A stretch of DNA of 64,000 bases, taken from contig NZ_LNDD01000005.1 of the NCBI RefSeq assembly GCF_002865985.1, positions 1-64,000 of the forward strand. The letters are read 5' to 3'. The first letter of the stretch is position 1, and the number at the start of each line of letters is the position of its first letter. A program made the position numbers and the translations under genes. Source of the DNA: Thermotoga sp. SG1. Its GTDB lineage: Bacteria; Thermotogota; Thermotogae; Thermotogales; Thermotogaceae. The notes below the pieces were generated by a model, which was not told the DNA's origin, made no database searches, and saw only the letters and a program-made list of their open reading frames with translations. Below are positions 11,986 to 19,887 of this stretch, piece by piece.

Positions 11986-14345
11986 CCGAGCACTGCCTCC
12001 TTCAGAACATCAGTTATTTCCCTACAGAACACGATTTCCAGTCCGTTCAGAAACTCCTTTGGGATTTTTTCTACGTCTGGTCTGTTGCGCTCTGGAAGGA
12101 TCACCTTTTTTATCCCTGCTCTCTTTGCTGCGAGGAGTTTTTCTCTGATTCCCCCAACCGGAAGCACTTTTCCTCTTAGGGTGATCTCTCCAGTCATCGC
12201 CACGTCTTTTCTCACTTTTTTCTTGGTGACGGCAGAGTACAGAGCCACCGTGATGGTAACACCTGCTGAAGGTCCATCCTTCGGCACGGCACCTTCGGGA
12301 ACATGTATGTGTATGTCGTTCTTTTCAAAAACATCCCTGCATTCTTCTCCACACATCTTTCTTACCACACTGAGTGCGATTTTAGCGGATTCTTTCATAA
12401 CGTCCCCCATGTAGCCTGTCAATACGAGATTTCCTTTGCCTGGGACAAGAAGACTTTCCACGATCAAAACACTTCCACCCACTGGTGTCCAGGCAAGCCC
12501 GGTGACAGCCCCCACCGTATCTTCCTCCAGCACGTCTTCTGATCTGTAAACAGCCGGGCCGAGTAGTTCCTCCACGTCCTTTGTTCCTATTTTCAGATTT
12601 TTCCTCTCTTTTTTTACAAGACTTTTTCTCACAACCTTTTCTATGATCCTTTCCAGATTTCTCACACCCGCTTCTTTTGTGTATTCCCTTATGATCTTCT
12701 TGATCGCACCGGGGGTGAATTCTATCCGGGACAGACCATATTGGTTTGCAATTCGTGGAACGATGTAGTCCTTTGCGATGTGGTACTTTTCCGGATCAGA
12801 GTATCCCGGTATCTCTATGATCTCCATCCTGTCTCTGAGGGCCGGTGGGATCGTGTGGAGTACGTTCGCCGTTGTGATGAAGAGGACCTGAGAAAGATCG
12901 AAGGGTATCTCAAGGTAGTGATCCACAAAATCTTTGTTCTGTTCTGGATCGAGAACTTCAAGAAGTGCCGAGGCAGGATCTCCCTGGAAACTGATACCCA
13001 TCTTGTCCACCTCGTCCAGCAGGATGATCGGGTTTTTCGTTCCAACTCTTCTGATTATCTGGATGATCCTTCCGGGCATGGCACCGACGTAGGTTCGACG
13101 GTGGCCCTTTATCTCAGCTTCATCCCTCAGCCCTCCAAGGGACATTCTTCCGAATCTTCTTCCCATAGCCTCGGCTATGGTTCTTCCAAGGGAAGTCTTT
13201 CCAACACCTGGGGGCCCGACAAGACACAGAATCGGTGCCTTGAGATTCTTTGAAAATTTCCTTGCAACGAGGTACTCCAGGATCCTCTCTTTCACCTCTT
13301 CCAGACCGCAGTGATTCCTGTCCAGAATCTTTCTTGCTTCTTTCACGTCTATTCTGTCTTCCGTTGTAACGTTCCAGGGAAGGTTCAGCAGCCAGTCCAG
13401 ATAGGTCCTCACGACGGTGGCCTCAGCACTGTAGGGGGACATCTTCTCCAGTCTCTGGATTTCTTTCACTGCCTTTTCTTTCACGTACTCTGGATAATCA
13501 CCCTTTTCAACTTTTTCGTAGAGTTCCCTGATCTCTACCTCTTCTTCCGCACCCAGTTCCTCTTTTATAGCCCTGAGTTTTTCGCGCAGGACATACTCTC
13601 TCTGTGTCTTTTCTATCCTATCTTTTACCTTCTTTTCTATCTCCTCTTCTATTTCCAGTATCTCTATTTCCTTCACCAGAATGGAGAGGACCTTTTCGAG
13701 GCGATGCAAAGGATGGATCGTTTCAAGGAGTTCTTGCTTTGTCTCAAGGGGAACGGGTAGAATGGAAGCCACAAAATCTGCCAGCCTGTTTGGATCCTGC
13801 ATTTCCTTCAACGTGACGAGGGTTTCCTGAGGAAACTTCCTGGTGAGGTTGAAGTACCTGATCGCTTTGTCCTTCACACTCCGCATCAGTGCTTCCAGTT
13901 TTTTTGTCTTCCGGTATTTCACCTTCAAGACTTCGAGTTTCACCAGGAAGAAAGGTTCTGTGGAGACGAATTCCTCCACGCGGGCTCGTTCCAATCCTTC
14001 AACCAGCACTTTGAAGGTGTCGTCGGGAAGTTTCATTATCTGAAGAACCTTGACGATCGTTCCCACTCTGTAGAGATCTTCAGAGCCCGGATTTTCAATG
14101 GACGGATCGATCTGGTTGACAACAAAAAGCAGTCTATTGTATTTTTCCATCGCCTCTTCGAGGGCAATGAGAGATTTTTCCCTTCCAACGTAGAAGGGAA
14201 CGACAGTGTTTGGAAAGACTCCCAGACCGTTTCTCAGGGGAATACAGGGAAGGCTTTCTGGAATCTCTATATCTCGCTCCCGCTGTCTGGCGTATTTTTC
14301 AAGAACCTTGAAGCTCTTTTCCACCTCTTTCGACTGCTTCGACAA
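11982..14345 (-). CDS. lon: ATP-dependent protease Lon
   Basis: Hexameric cytosolic protease that unfolds and degrades damaged proteins. The N-terminal LAN domain begins [17 protein letters not shown]. The AAA+ module has Walker [10 protein letters not shown] near residue 372 and Walker [11 protein letters not shown]. The C-terminal protease domain has the Ser/Lys dyad, with serine in [10 protein letters not shown] near residue 692 and lysine in [14 protein letters not shown]. 787 residues. TTG 14345 lies 9 nt after GGAGG in GAGGAGGTGAA and within the end of tsaE (47-bp overlap). Confidence 0.96.
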   Translation of the reverse strand: MSKQSKEVEKSFKVLEKYARQRERDIEIPESLPCIPLRNGLGVFPNTVVPFYVGREKSLIALEEAMEKYNRLLFVVNQIDPSIENPGSEDLYRVGTIVKVLQIMKLPDDTFKVLVEGLERARVEEFVSTEPFFLVKLEVLKVKYRKTKKLEALMRSVKDKAIRYFNLTRKFPQETLVTLKEMQDPNRLADFVASILPVPLETKQELLETIHPLHRLEKVLSILVKEIEILEIEEEIEKKVKDRIEKTQREYVLREKLRAIKEELGAEEEVEIRELYEKVEKGDYPEYVKEKAVKEIQRLEKMSPYSAEATVVRTYLDWLLNLPWNVTTEDRIDVKEARKILDRNHCGLEEVKERILEYLVARKFSKNLKAPILCLVGPPGVGKTSLGRTIAEAMGRRFGRMSLGGLRDEAEIKGHRRTYVGAMPGRIIQIIRRVGTKNPIILLDEVDKMGISFQGDPASALLEVLDPEQNKDFVDHYLEIPFDLSQVLFITTANVLHTIPPALRDRMEIIEIPGYSDPEKYHIAKDYIVPRIANQYGLSRIEFTPGAIKKIIREYTKEAGVRNLERIIEKVVRKSLVKKERKNLKIGTKDVEELLGPAVYRSEDVLEEDTVGAVTGLAWTPVGGSVLIVESLLVPGKGNLVLTGYMGDVMKESAKIALSVVRKMCGEECRDVFEKNDIHIHVPEGAVPKDGPSAGVTITVALYSAVTKKKVRKDVAMTGEITLRGKVLPVGGIREKLLAAKRAGIKKVILPERNRPDVEKIPKEFLNGLEIVFCREITDVLKEAVLG

Positions 14346-14784
14346 GATAGTTCACCTCCTCAGGTATTGAGATTTCCACGTTCCTGGAAAGTTCATCCGC
14401 CACCTCGATCTTCACCTTTATCGCATCTTCTGGCCAGAAGTTTTCAAACAGGTCTCCCCATTCTACAACCAGCACTCCTTCTTCACTCTCCAGCACGTCT
14501 TCAACGTCGAGAAGGAGAAACTCGGGATCCTCCACCCTGTAAAGATCAAGATGGTATATCGTTTTCGTTCCGGGGTAGACGTTCATGAGTGTGAAGGTAG
14601 GACTCCTTACAATGGATTCATCCAGTCCAATTGCCCTGACCATCCCCCTCACAAACGTTGTCTTTCCTGCGCCGAGTTCGCCTGACAGTACAACCACCTC
14701 TCCTCCTTTCAATGCCCCTGTCATCGCCTCAGCCAGTCTTTTGAGTTTTTCTTCATCGAGATGTTCAAACACGAGTTTTTTCAT
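14299..14784 (-). CDS. tsaE: tRNA threonylcarbamoyladenosine biosynthesis protein TsaE
   Basis: ATPase that works with TsaB/TsaD to make t6A37 in ANN-decoding tRNAs. It has the P-loop GELGAGKTTFVRG, the family motif SPTFTLMNVY and VVEWGDLF. 161 residues. ATG 14784 follows the SD GGAGG. It is the first gene of the long minus-strand run; its 3' end overlaps lon. Confidence 0.93.
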   Translation of the reverse strand: MKKLVFEHLDEEKLKRLAEAMTGALKGGEVVVLSGELGAGKTTFVRGMVRAIGLDESIVRSPTFTLMNVYPGTKTIYHLDLYRVEDPEFLLLDVEDVLESEEGVLVVEWGDLFENFWPEDAIKVKIEVADELSRNVEISIPEEVNYLVEAVERGGKELQGS

Positions 14785-14804
14785 CTTTCATACCTCCATG
14801 TGTG

Positions 14805-14821
14805 TTGTACAATACATATTG
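14805..14821. promoter_or_regulatory. Overlapping palindromes in a divergent intergenic gap
   Basis: In the 66-bp gap between tsaE (minus) and the DUF72 gene (plus), TTGTACAA (14805-14812) overlaps the inverted repeat CAATA-CA-TATTG (14810-14821). Divergent promoters must lie here, but no clear -35/-10 pair was found on either strand. The palindromes could be an operator; this is weak. Confidence 0.3.
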
Positions 14822-14850
14822 AAGCATTCTTCCAGAAGGGGAAGGAACGG

Positions 14851-15636
14851 ATGGTTTATGTTGGAACGAGCGGTTTTTCCTTTGAAGATTGGAAAGGAGT
14901 TGTGTACCCTGAGTATCTAAAACCCTCTCAGTTTTTGAAATATTACTGGGCGGTACTCGGTTTCAGAATAGTCGAGTTGAACTTCACATATTATACACAA
15001 CCATCGTGGCGCTCTTTTGTGCAAATGTTGAGAAAGACCCCTTCCGATTTTTATTTTACCGTAAAGTTTCCGGGAAACGTGACACACGTACTCTGGAAAG
15101 AGGGAAAAGACCCGAGGGGCGAGGTTGAAAACTTCGTGGAAGAGTTGAAACCACTCATCGAAGAGGGAAGGTTGAAAATGACCCTTGCTCAGTTTCCGTT
15201 TTCGTTCAAATATTCTTCCAGCAACCTGGAGTATCTGAAACGATTGAAAGAGATCTTTCCCCATCATCTTGCGTGTGAATTTCGCCACAGTTCTTGGGAC
15301 AGAGACGATGTGTATCATTTCCTGAAGGAACAGGAGATAACCCTTGTGATAGTGGACGTACCGAAGATTCCGGGTCTTTTTCCTTACAGACCCATTGTGA
15401 CAACGGATTATGCTTACTTCAGGTTCCATGGGAGGAACGAACGCTGGTTTGAAGCAGAGGGAGAAGAACGGTACAATTACCTGTACAGCCGTGAAGAGTT
15501 GAGTTCTTTCCTGAGCGATGTACTGGATGTGTCTCAGAAGGTGAAGGAAACGTATGTTTTTTTCAACAACTGCTATAGGGGCCAAGCGGCGATGAACGCG
15601 CTTGAGTTCAAAAAGATGCTGGAGGAGAGAGTGTGA
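14851..15636 (+). CDS. DUF72 family protein
   Basis: TIM-barrel protein of the DUF72/YecE family; the T. maritima orthologue has a solved structure but no known function. Family motifs seen are VGTSGFSFEDWKG at the start, ACEFRHSSWD in the middle, YFRFHGRNE and YVFFNNCYRGQAAMNA at the end. Start ATG 14851 follows a purine-rich SD (AGAAGGGGAAGG); the longer frame from 14761 would overlap tsaE and has no homologous sequence. 261 residues. It opens the plus run leading to glmU. Confidence 0.88.
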   Translation: MVYVGTSGFSFEDWKGVVYPEYLKPSQFLKYYWAVLGFRIVELNFTYYTQPSWRSFVQMLRKTPSDFYFTVKFPGNVTHVLWKEGKDPRGEVENFVEELKPLIEEGRLKMTLAQFPFSFKYSSSNLEYLKRLKEIFPHHLACEFRHSSWDRDDVYHFLKEQEITLVIVDVPKIPGLFPYRPIVTTDYAYFRFHGRNERWFEAEGEERYNYLYSREELSSFLSDVLDVSQKVKETYVFFNNCYRGQAAMNALEFKKMLEERV

Positions 15637-15935
15637 GTGCTCTGGATGATATACTGAACGTCCTTGAGGGATCCCAGGAAGACATCTTCGATCTCATGGA
15701 AAAACACATTCATCATCTCAGAAAGAAGTACTCAGATGAGGAAATTCACGAGGCGCTTCAGATGATACTGTTTGCCATGGAGATCTCACAAAAGCCGATC
15801 GTTCACCACGTTTTCGAGACTTTCCCCAGGGAAAAGAGAGTGTTTGTTGAGGACGAGATAACAAGAGAAGAGATCGAAGGCTTTCTGAAGGGAGAACTGA
15901 ACGAACTGGATCTTGAAAAGAAAAACTGGTTTTGA
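15633..15935 (+). CDS. Conserved small protein of unknown function
   Basis: 100 residues, acidic and helical, no signal peptide and no metal or nucleotide motif that I recognise. GTG 15633 overlaps the DUF72 stop (GTGA) and the gene ends just before the glmU SD, so it is part of the same transcript. Regular codon use and tight coupling support it being real. No function can be proposed. Confidence 0.75.
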   Translation: MSALDDILNVLEGSQEDIFDLMEKHIHHLRKKYSDEEIHEALQMILFAMEISQKPIVHHVFETFPREKRVFVEDEITREEIEGFLKGELNELDLEKKNWF

Positions 15936-15946
15936 GAGGTGAAACC

Positions 15947-17281
15947 ATGAAAGCACTCATTCTGGCTGCTGGAAAGGGAACGAGGATGAAGTCCGCGGTA
16001 CCGAAAGTTCTACACAGACTCTCCGGCAAATCCATGATAGAGTGGGTGATCGACACGGCGGGGAAAGTGGCCCAGGAAGTTGGTGTTGTTCTCGGTTTTG
16101 AGGCAGAAAAGGTCAGAAAACACCTTCCAGAATGGGTCAGGATTTTCATTCAGGAAGAGCAACTGGGAACAGCACACGCTGTGATGTGTGCAAAAAGTTT
16201 CCTGAAACCAGACGATGATGTTATCATCCTATACGGAGACGTCCCACTGATAAGTGAAAGCACCCTCAAGAGGATGATCGAAGAGCACAGAAAAGGAGCG
16301 GATGTCACGATCCTTGTGGCAGACGTGGAGGATCCTTCTGGATACGGTCGGGTTGTGGAGGACGGGGGAAGGTACAGGATAATAGAGGAAGTGGATCTTC
16401 CGGAGAATCTGAAAGGAATTAAAACGATCAACACGGGTTTTTACGTCTTTTCCGGCGAATTTCTGCTGAAAGTGCTTCCAAAGATCAAGAACGACAACGC
16501 GAAAGGAGAGTACTACCTCACAGATGCGGTGAACCTCGCCGAGAACGTTCGGGTTGTCAGAACAGCGGATCCTCTGGAGATCACGGGAGTGAACACAAGG
16601 AAGACCCTGGTCTGGCTTGAAGATCAGCTGAGAAGAAGAAAAATAGAAGAGCTTCTCGAAAATGGTGTTACGATACTGGATCCGAACACCACATACATAC
16701 ACTACTCGGTGGAGATAGGGATGGACACGATCGTATATCCCATGACCTTCATAGAGGGGAAAACGAAGATAGGTAAAGGCTGCGAAATAGGCCCTCTGAG
16801 CCGTATCGTAGACTGCGAAGTGGGAAACAACGTAAAAATAATGCGTTCAGAGTGCTTCAAAAGCGTGATAGAGGACGGCGTTTCTGTTGGACCTTTCGCA
16901 AGGCTGAGAGAGGGAACCGTTTTGAAGAAATTGTCAAAAATCGGAAATTTTGTTGAAATCAAAAAAAGTACAATTGGAGAGGGAACGAAGGCCCAGCATC
17001 TTAGTTACATAGGAGATGCTTACGTTGGGGCGAACGTAAACATAGGAGCCGGTACCATCACGTGCAACTACGATGGAAAGAGAAAAAATCCCACTTTCAT
17101 CGAGGACGAAGCCTTCATAGGAAGCAACACATCACTGGTGGCACCTGTTCGCGTAGGAAAGGGAGCTCTCATAGGAGCCGGATCTGTGATCACAGAAGAC
17201 GTTCCTCCATACTCTCTGGGTCTGGGAAGAGCCCGCCAGATCGTGAAAGAAGGGTGGGTACTGAAGAGAAAGGAGGAATGA
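15947..17281 (+). CDS. glmU: Bifunctional UDP-GlcNAc pyrophosphorylase / GlcN-1-P acetyltransferase
   Basis: Makes UDP-GlcNAc for peptidoglycan. The N-terminal uridyltransferase has LAAGKGTRMKS and the GTAHAV and YGDVPLI segments. The C-terminal left-handed beta helix acetyltransferase has hexapeptide repeats and IGAGTITCNYDG. 445 residues. ATG 15947 follows the SD GAGAGGTGAAACC; the TTG at 15932 would lack an SD. The stop is in the prs SD region. Confidence 0.95.
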   Translation: MKALILAAGKGTRMKSAVPKVLHRLSGKSMIEWVIDTAGKVAQEVGVVLGFEAEKVRKHLPEWVRIFIQEEQLGTAHAVMCAKSFLKPDDDVIILYGDVPLISESTLKRMIEEHRKGADVTILVADVEDPSGYGRVVEDGGRYRIIEEVDLPENLKGIKTINTGFYVFSGEFLLKVLPKIKNDNAKGEYYLTDAVNLAENVRVVRTADPLEITGVNTRKTLVWLEDQLRRRKIEELLENGVTILDPNTTYIHYSVEIGMDTIVYPMTFIEGKTKIGKGCEIGPLSRIVDCEVGNNVKIMRSECFKSVIEDGVSVGPFARLREGTVLKKLSKIGNFVEIKKSTIGEGTKAQHLSYIGDAYVGANVNIGAGTITCNYDGKRKNPTFIEDEAFIGSNTSLVAPVRVGKGALIGAGSVITEDVPPYSLGLGRARQIVKEGWVLKRKEE

Positions 17282-17282
17282 T

Positions 17283-18230
17283 ATGTCTTTTTCAAACGAG
17301 ATGAAGGTTTTTGCTGGAAATTCTAACAAGCCTCTTGCAGAGAAGATAGCAAGGTACCTGAATCTTCAGCTTGGTGACTGCGAGGTTGGCAGGTTTGCTG
17401 ATGGGGAGATAAACGTCCGAATCAACGAGACAGTGAGAGGCCATGACATATTCCTCATTCAATCCACGTCTCCCCCGGTCAACGAAAACTTGATGGAGCT
17501 TCTCATCATGATCGATGCGTTCAAGCGGGCTTCAGCCAACACGATAGCTGTCGTTATTCCTTACTATGGATACGCAAGGCAAGACAGGAAGGCAAAGGGA
17601 AGAGACCCGATAAGCGCCAAACTGGTGGCAAATTTGATCACGGTGGCTGGTGCAACCCGGGTTCTCACGGTCGATCTTCACGCAGAACAAATTCAGGGAT
17701 TCTTCGACATACCGGTTGACAATCTATGGAGTTATCCTGTGTTTGCAGAAGAACTTCAAAAAAGGGAGGAAATAGTCCCCGAAGAAACGGTGGTTGTGTC
17801 TCCAGATGTGGGTGGAGTAAGAAGGGCAAGAAGAATGGCAGAACGACTGAAAACATCCCTTGCCATACTTGACAAAAGAAGACCGAGTGACAATGTGGCG
17901 GAGGTTGTAAACATAATAGGAGAGGTGAAGGATAAAGTAGTTATCCTTTTTGATGATATAATAGATACTGCCCATTCGATAGTAAAGGGCGCTGAAGCTC
18001 TGAAGAAGGCCGGTGCGAAAAAGATCATCGCCTGTGCAACACACGGGGTGTTCTCGGAGAACGCCCTTGAAAGAATAGAAAATTCCCCGATAGATACCGT
18101 CTACATAACGGATACCATTTACCATGAAAGGCTACCTGAAAAGGTTAAGGTTATCTCGGTGGCAAACCTGATAGGAGAAGCCATCATGAGGATCAGAAAG
18201 CATCTGTCGGTGAGCATACTCTTCAGATGA
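17283..18230 (+). CDS. prs: Ribose-phosphate pyrophosphokinase
   Basis: Makes PRPP from ribose 5-phosphate and ATP for nucleotide, histidine, tryptophan and NAD synthesis. It has the VDLHAEQIQGFF region, VVSPDVGGVRRAR and the PRPP-binding loop LFDDIIDTAHS. 315 residues. Follows glmU by one base, with AAAGGAGG as SD. The glmU-prs-rplY-pth order is common in bacteria. Confidence 0.95.
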   Translation: MSFSNEMKVFAGNSNKPLAEKIARYLNLQLGDCEVGRFADGEINVRINETVRGHDIFLIQSTSPPVNENLMELLIMIDAFKRASANTIAVVIPYYGYARQDRKAKGRDPISAKLVANLITVAGATRVLTVDLHAEQIQGFFDIPVDNLWSYPVFAEELQKREEIVPEETVVVSPDVGGVRRARRMAERLKTSLAILDKRRPSDNVAEVVNIIGEVKDKVVILFDDIIDTAHSIVKGAEALKKAGAKKIIACATHGVFSENALERIENSPIDTVYITDTIYHERLPEKVKVISVANLIGEAIMRIRKHLSVSILFR

Positions 18231-18252
18231 AGACCTACAGGAGGGAGAAAAG

Positions 18253-18903
18253 ATGGTAAGTCTAGAGGTCAGATTGAGAACACCAAAGGGCAAAAGAGAA
18301 GCAAAACGCCTCAGAAGAAGAGGAGAAGTACCCGCCGTTGTGTACGGACCCGCAACGGATCCTATTCCTGTGAAGATAAAAAGATCGCTGCTTGAAAAGG
18401 TCTTCCACACGATAACCGAAACCACTCCCATTCGTCTGATTATCAAGGATGATGAGGAGAAGACCGTTTCGGAAAAGACCGTGTTCTTGAAGATGATCCA
18501 GAGAGACAAGGTCTCCGAAGCGATCGTCCACGTGGATTTTTATGAACCTGTCAAGGGTCACAGGATGAGAATCAACGTTCCTCTCAAAGTGGTAGGAAAA
18601 CCCGTCGGCGTGGAAAAAGGTGGCTTCCTCGAAGTCTACCATGAAGAGATCCCCGTTGAAACAGATCCCGACAGGGTACCACAGGAGATAGAAGTGGACG
18701 TTTCTTCACTGGATCTTGGAGATGTGATCCACGCAAGGGATCTGAAACTCCCAGAGGGCGTGAAATGTCTTCTGGAAGATGAAGAAGCAGTGGTATCCGT
18801 CCTTGTTCCTAAAGAAGTATCCATCGAAGAAGAAGAAGCGGTAGAAAAGGAAGAAGTAGAACCTGAAGTAATAAAGAAGAAGGAAGAAGAGGAAGAAGAG
18901 TAA
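18253..18903 (+). CDS. rplY: Ribosomal protein L25, long Ctc form
   Basis: 5S-rRNA-binding large-subunit protein. The N-terminal L25 domain (RTPKGKREAKRLRRRGEVPAVVYG) is followed by the C-terminal TL5/Ctc beta domain, ending in an acidic glutamate-rich tail. 216 residues, the usual length of the Ctc form. SD CAGGAGGG. Its stop TAA is followed immediately by the pth ATG. Confidence 0.94.
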   Translation: MVSLEVRLRTPKGKREAKRLRRRGEVPAVVYGPATDPIPVKIKRSLLEKVFHTITETTPIRLIIKDDEEKTVSEKTVFLKMIQRDKVSEAIVHVDFYEPVKGHRMRINVPLKVVGKPVGVEKGGFLEVYHEEIPVETDPDRVPQEIEVDVSSLDLGDVIHARDLKLPEGVKCLLEDEEAVVSVLVPKEVSIEEEEAVEKEEVEPEVIKKKEEEEEE

Positions 18904-19464
18904 ATGGTCGCTGTGGGGTTGGGAAACCCAGGCCCACGTTATGCCTTCACAAGGCATAACGTGGGTTTCCTTTTTCTGGATTACTTGAAAAGCAAAGGCT
19001 GGAAGTCGGAGAAATTTTTCGAGTGGAACAGGGCAGAACTGGATGGCCACGAAATTGTACTTGTGAAACCGCTGACCTACATGAATCTCAGCGGTGTTGC
19101 TATGCCTTATATAATGCGTTTCTTTCAAGTGAACGTGGATGATATAATAGTAGTGTACGATGATGTGAGTCTAAAGCTTGGAAAGATCAGGGTCAGAAAG
19201 AAAGGTTCGGACGGTGGACACAACGGAATGAAGTCGATAATCCAGGCACTTGGAACACAGGAGATAAAGCGTATAAGAATCGGAATAGGAGAGAAACCAG
19301 AAGGAACAAGTTTGGTGGATTTCGTTCTGGGTGAGTTTTCAAAAGAAGAACTCGAAGTACTTCAGAAAGTCTTTGAACTTTCCAGAGATGCACTGGTGAC
19401 AATTCTCAACGAGGGAATAGACAAGGCAATGTCCGTTTACAACTCCTTAGAGGTGAGAGTATGA
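18904..19464 (+). CDS. pth: Peptidyl-tRNA hydrolase
   Basis: Releases peptides from prematurely dropped peptidyl-tRNAs. It has the family start [18 protein letters not shown] with the catalytic histidine at residue 18, [10 protein letters not shown], and [17 protein letters not shown] with GGHNGMKSI. 186 residues. The coding sequence for the catalytic motif also forms a perfect 15-bp inverted repeat (see separate entry). Confidence 0.95.
   Translation: MVAVGLGNPGPRYAFTRHNVGFLFLDYLKSKGWKSEKFFEWNRAELDGHEIVLVKPLTYMNLSGVAMPYIMRFFQVNVDDIIVVYDDVSLKLGKIRVRKKGSDGGHNGMKSIIQALGTQEIKRIRIGIGEKPEGTSLVDFVLGEFSKEELEVLQKVFELSRDALVTILNEGIDKAMSVYNSLEVRV
18933..18965 (+). repeat. Perfect 15-bp inverted repeat inside pth
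   Basis: CCCACGTTATGCCTT (18933-18947), a 3-nt CAC loop, then its exact reverse complement (18951-18965). It covers codons 10-21 of pth, the catalytic motif. A second, competing pairing exists: GGAAACCCA (18922-18930) is complementary to TGGGTTTCC (18962-18970). The mRNA hairpin would be very stable and lies about 30 nt after the start codon. There is no T run after it, so it is not a standard terminator. Confidence 0.95.
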
Positions 19465-19859
19465 AATGCATGAAATGTGGTCAAAAAGCTTCCCATTCTT
19501 ATCAGATAGACTTTGATGGTGTAGAAAAAAAGATCTCTTACTGTAAAAAATGTGTAGCCGAAGTTCTGAGAAACAGTGTGCCTCTCAGAAAGATTGCTGG
19601 TGTTCCGGACGAGACCCTCAAAAAAGGAAGACATGTTTTTGAAGATGAAATGGTAGTTTTCGTAGAGATTCCTGTCTATGTGCTGGAGCAGATGTTTGGG
19701 AAATGGCATCCACAAGAAAGGGAGGTCCTTCTGAACGAAAGGAAAATAGCGTTTCTTGAGCGAAAATTGAAGGAAGCCATAAAAAATGAAGACTACAGAA
19801 GAGCGAGCCGATTGAAACAGCTGATCACTCAGATAAAGAGAAAGATGGATGTGAAATGA
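19461..19859 (+). CDS. McsA-like protein with zinc motif and UVR domain
   Basis: 132 residues. The N-terminus has two zinc-type CxxC pairs (CMKC and YCKKC). The C-terminus has a UvrB/UvrC motif ([21 protein letters not shown]), the arrangement of McsA, the activator of the protein-arginine kinase McsB in Firmicutes. No McsB, CtsR or ClpC gene is in the window, so the Firmicute role cannot be assumed. ATGA overlap with pth. The stop is inside the terminator hairpin. Confidence 0.8.
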   Translation: MKCMKCGQKASHSYQIDFDGVEKKISYCKKCVAEVLRNSVPLRKIAGVPDETLKKGRHVFEDEMVVFVEIPVYVLEQMFGKWHPQEREVLLNERKIAFLERKLKEAIKNEDYRRASRLKQLITQIKRKMDVK

Positions 19860-19887
19860 AAGCCCCTCAAGGGGGCTTTCATCTTTC
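19856..19887. terminator. Shared terminator between convergent genes
   Basis: Stem ATGAAAGCCCC / GGGGCTTTCAT (11 bp) with a 5-nt loop, between the McsA-like gene (plus) and the beta-mannosidase gene (minus). Both stop codons lie inside it. The T run is short on both strands (CATCTTTC on plus), so it is a modest terminator. Confidence 0.7.
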
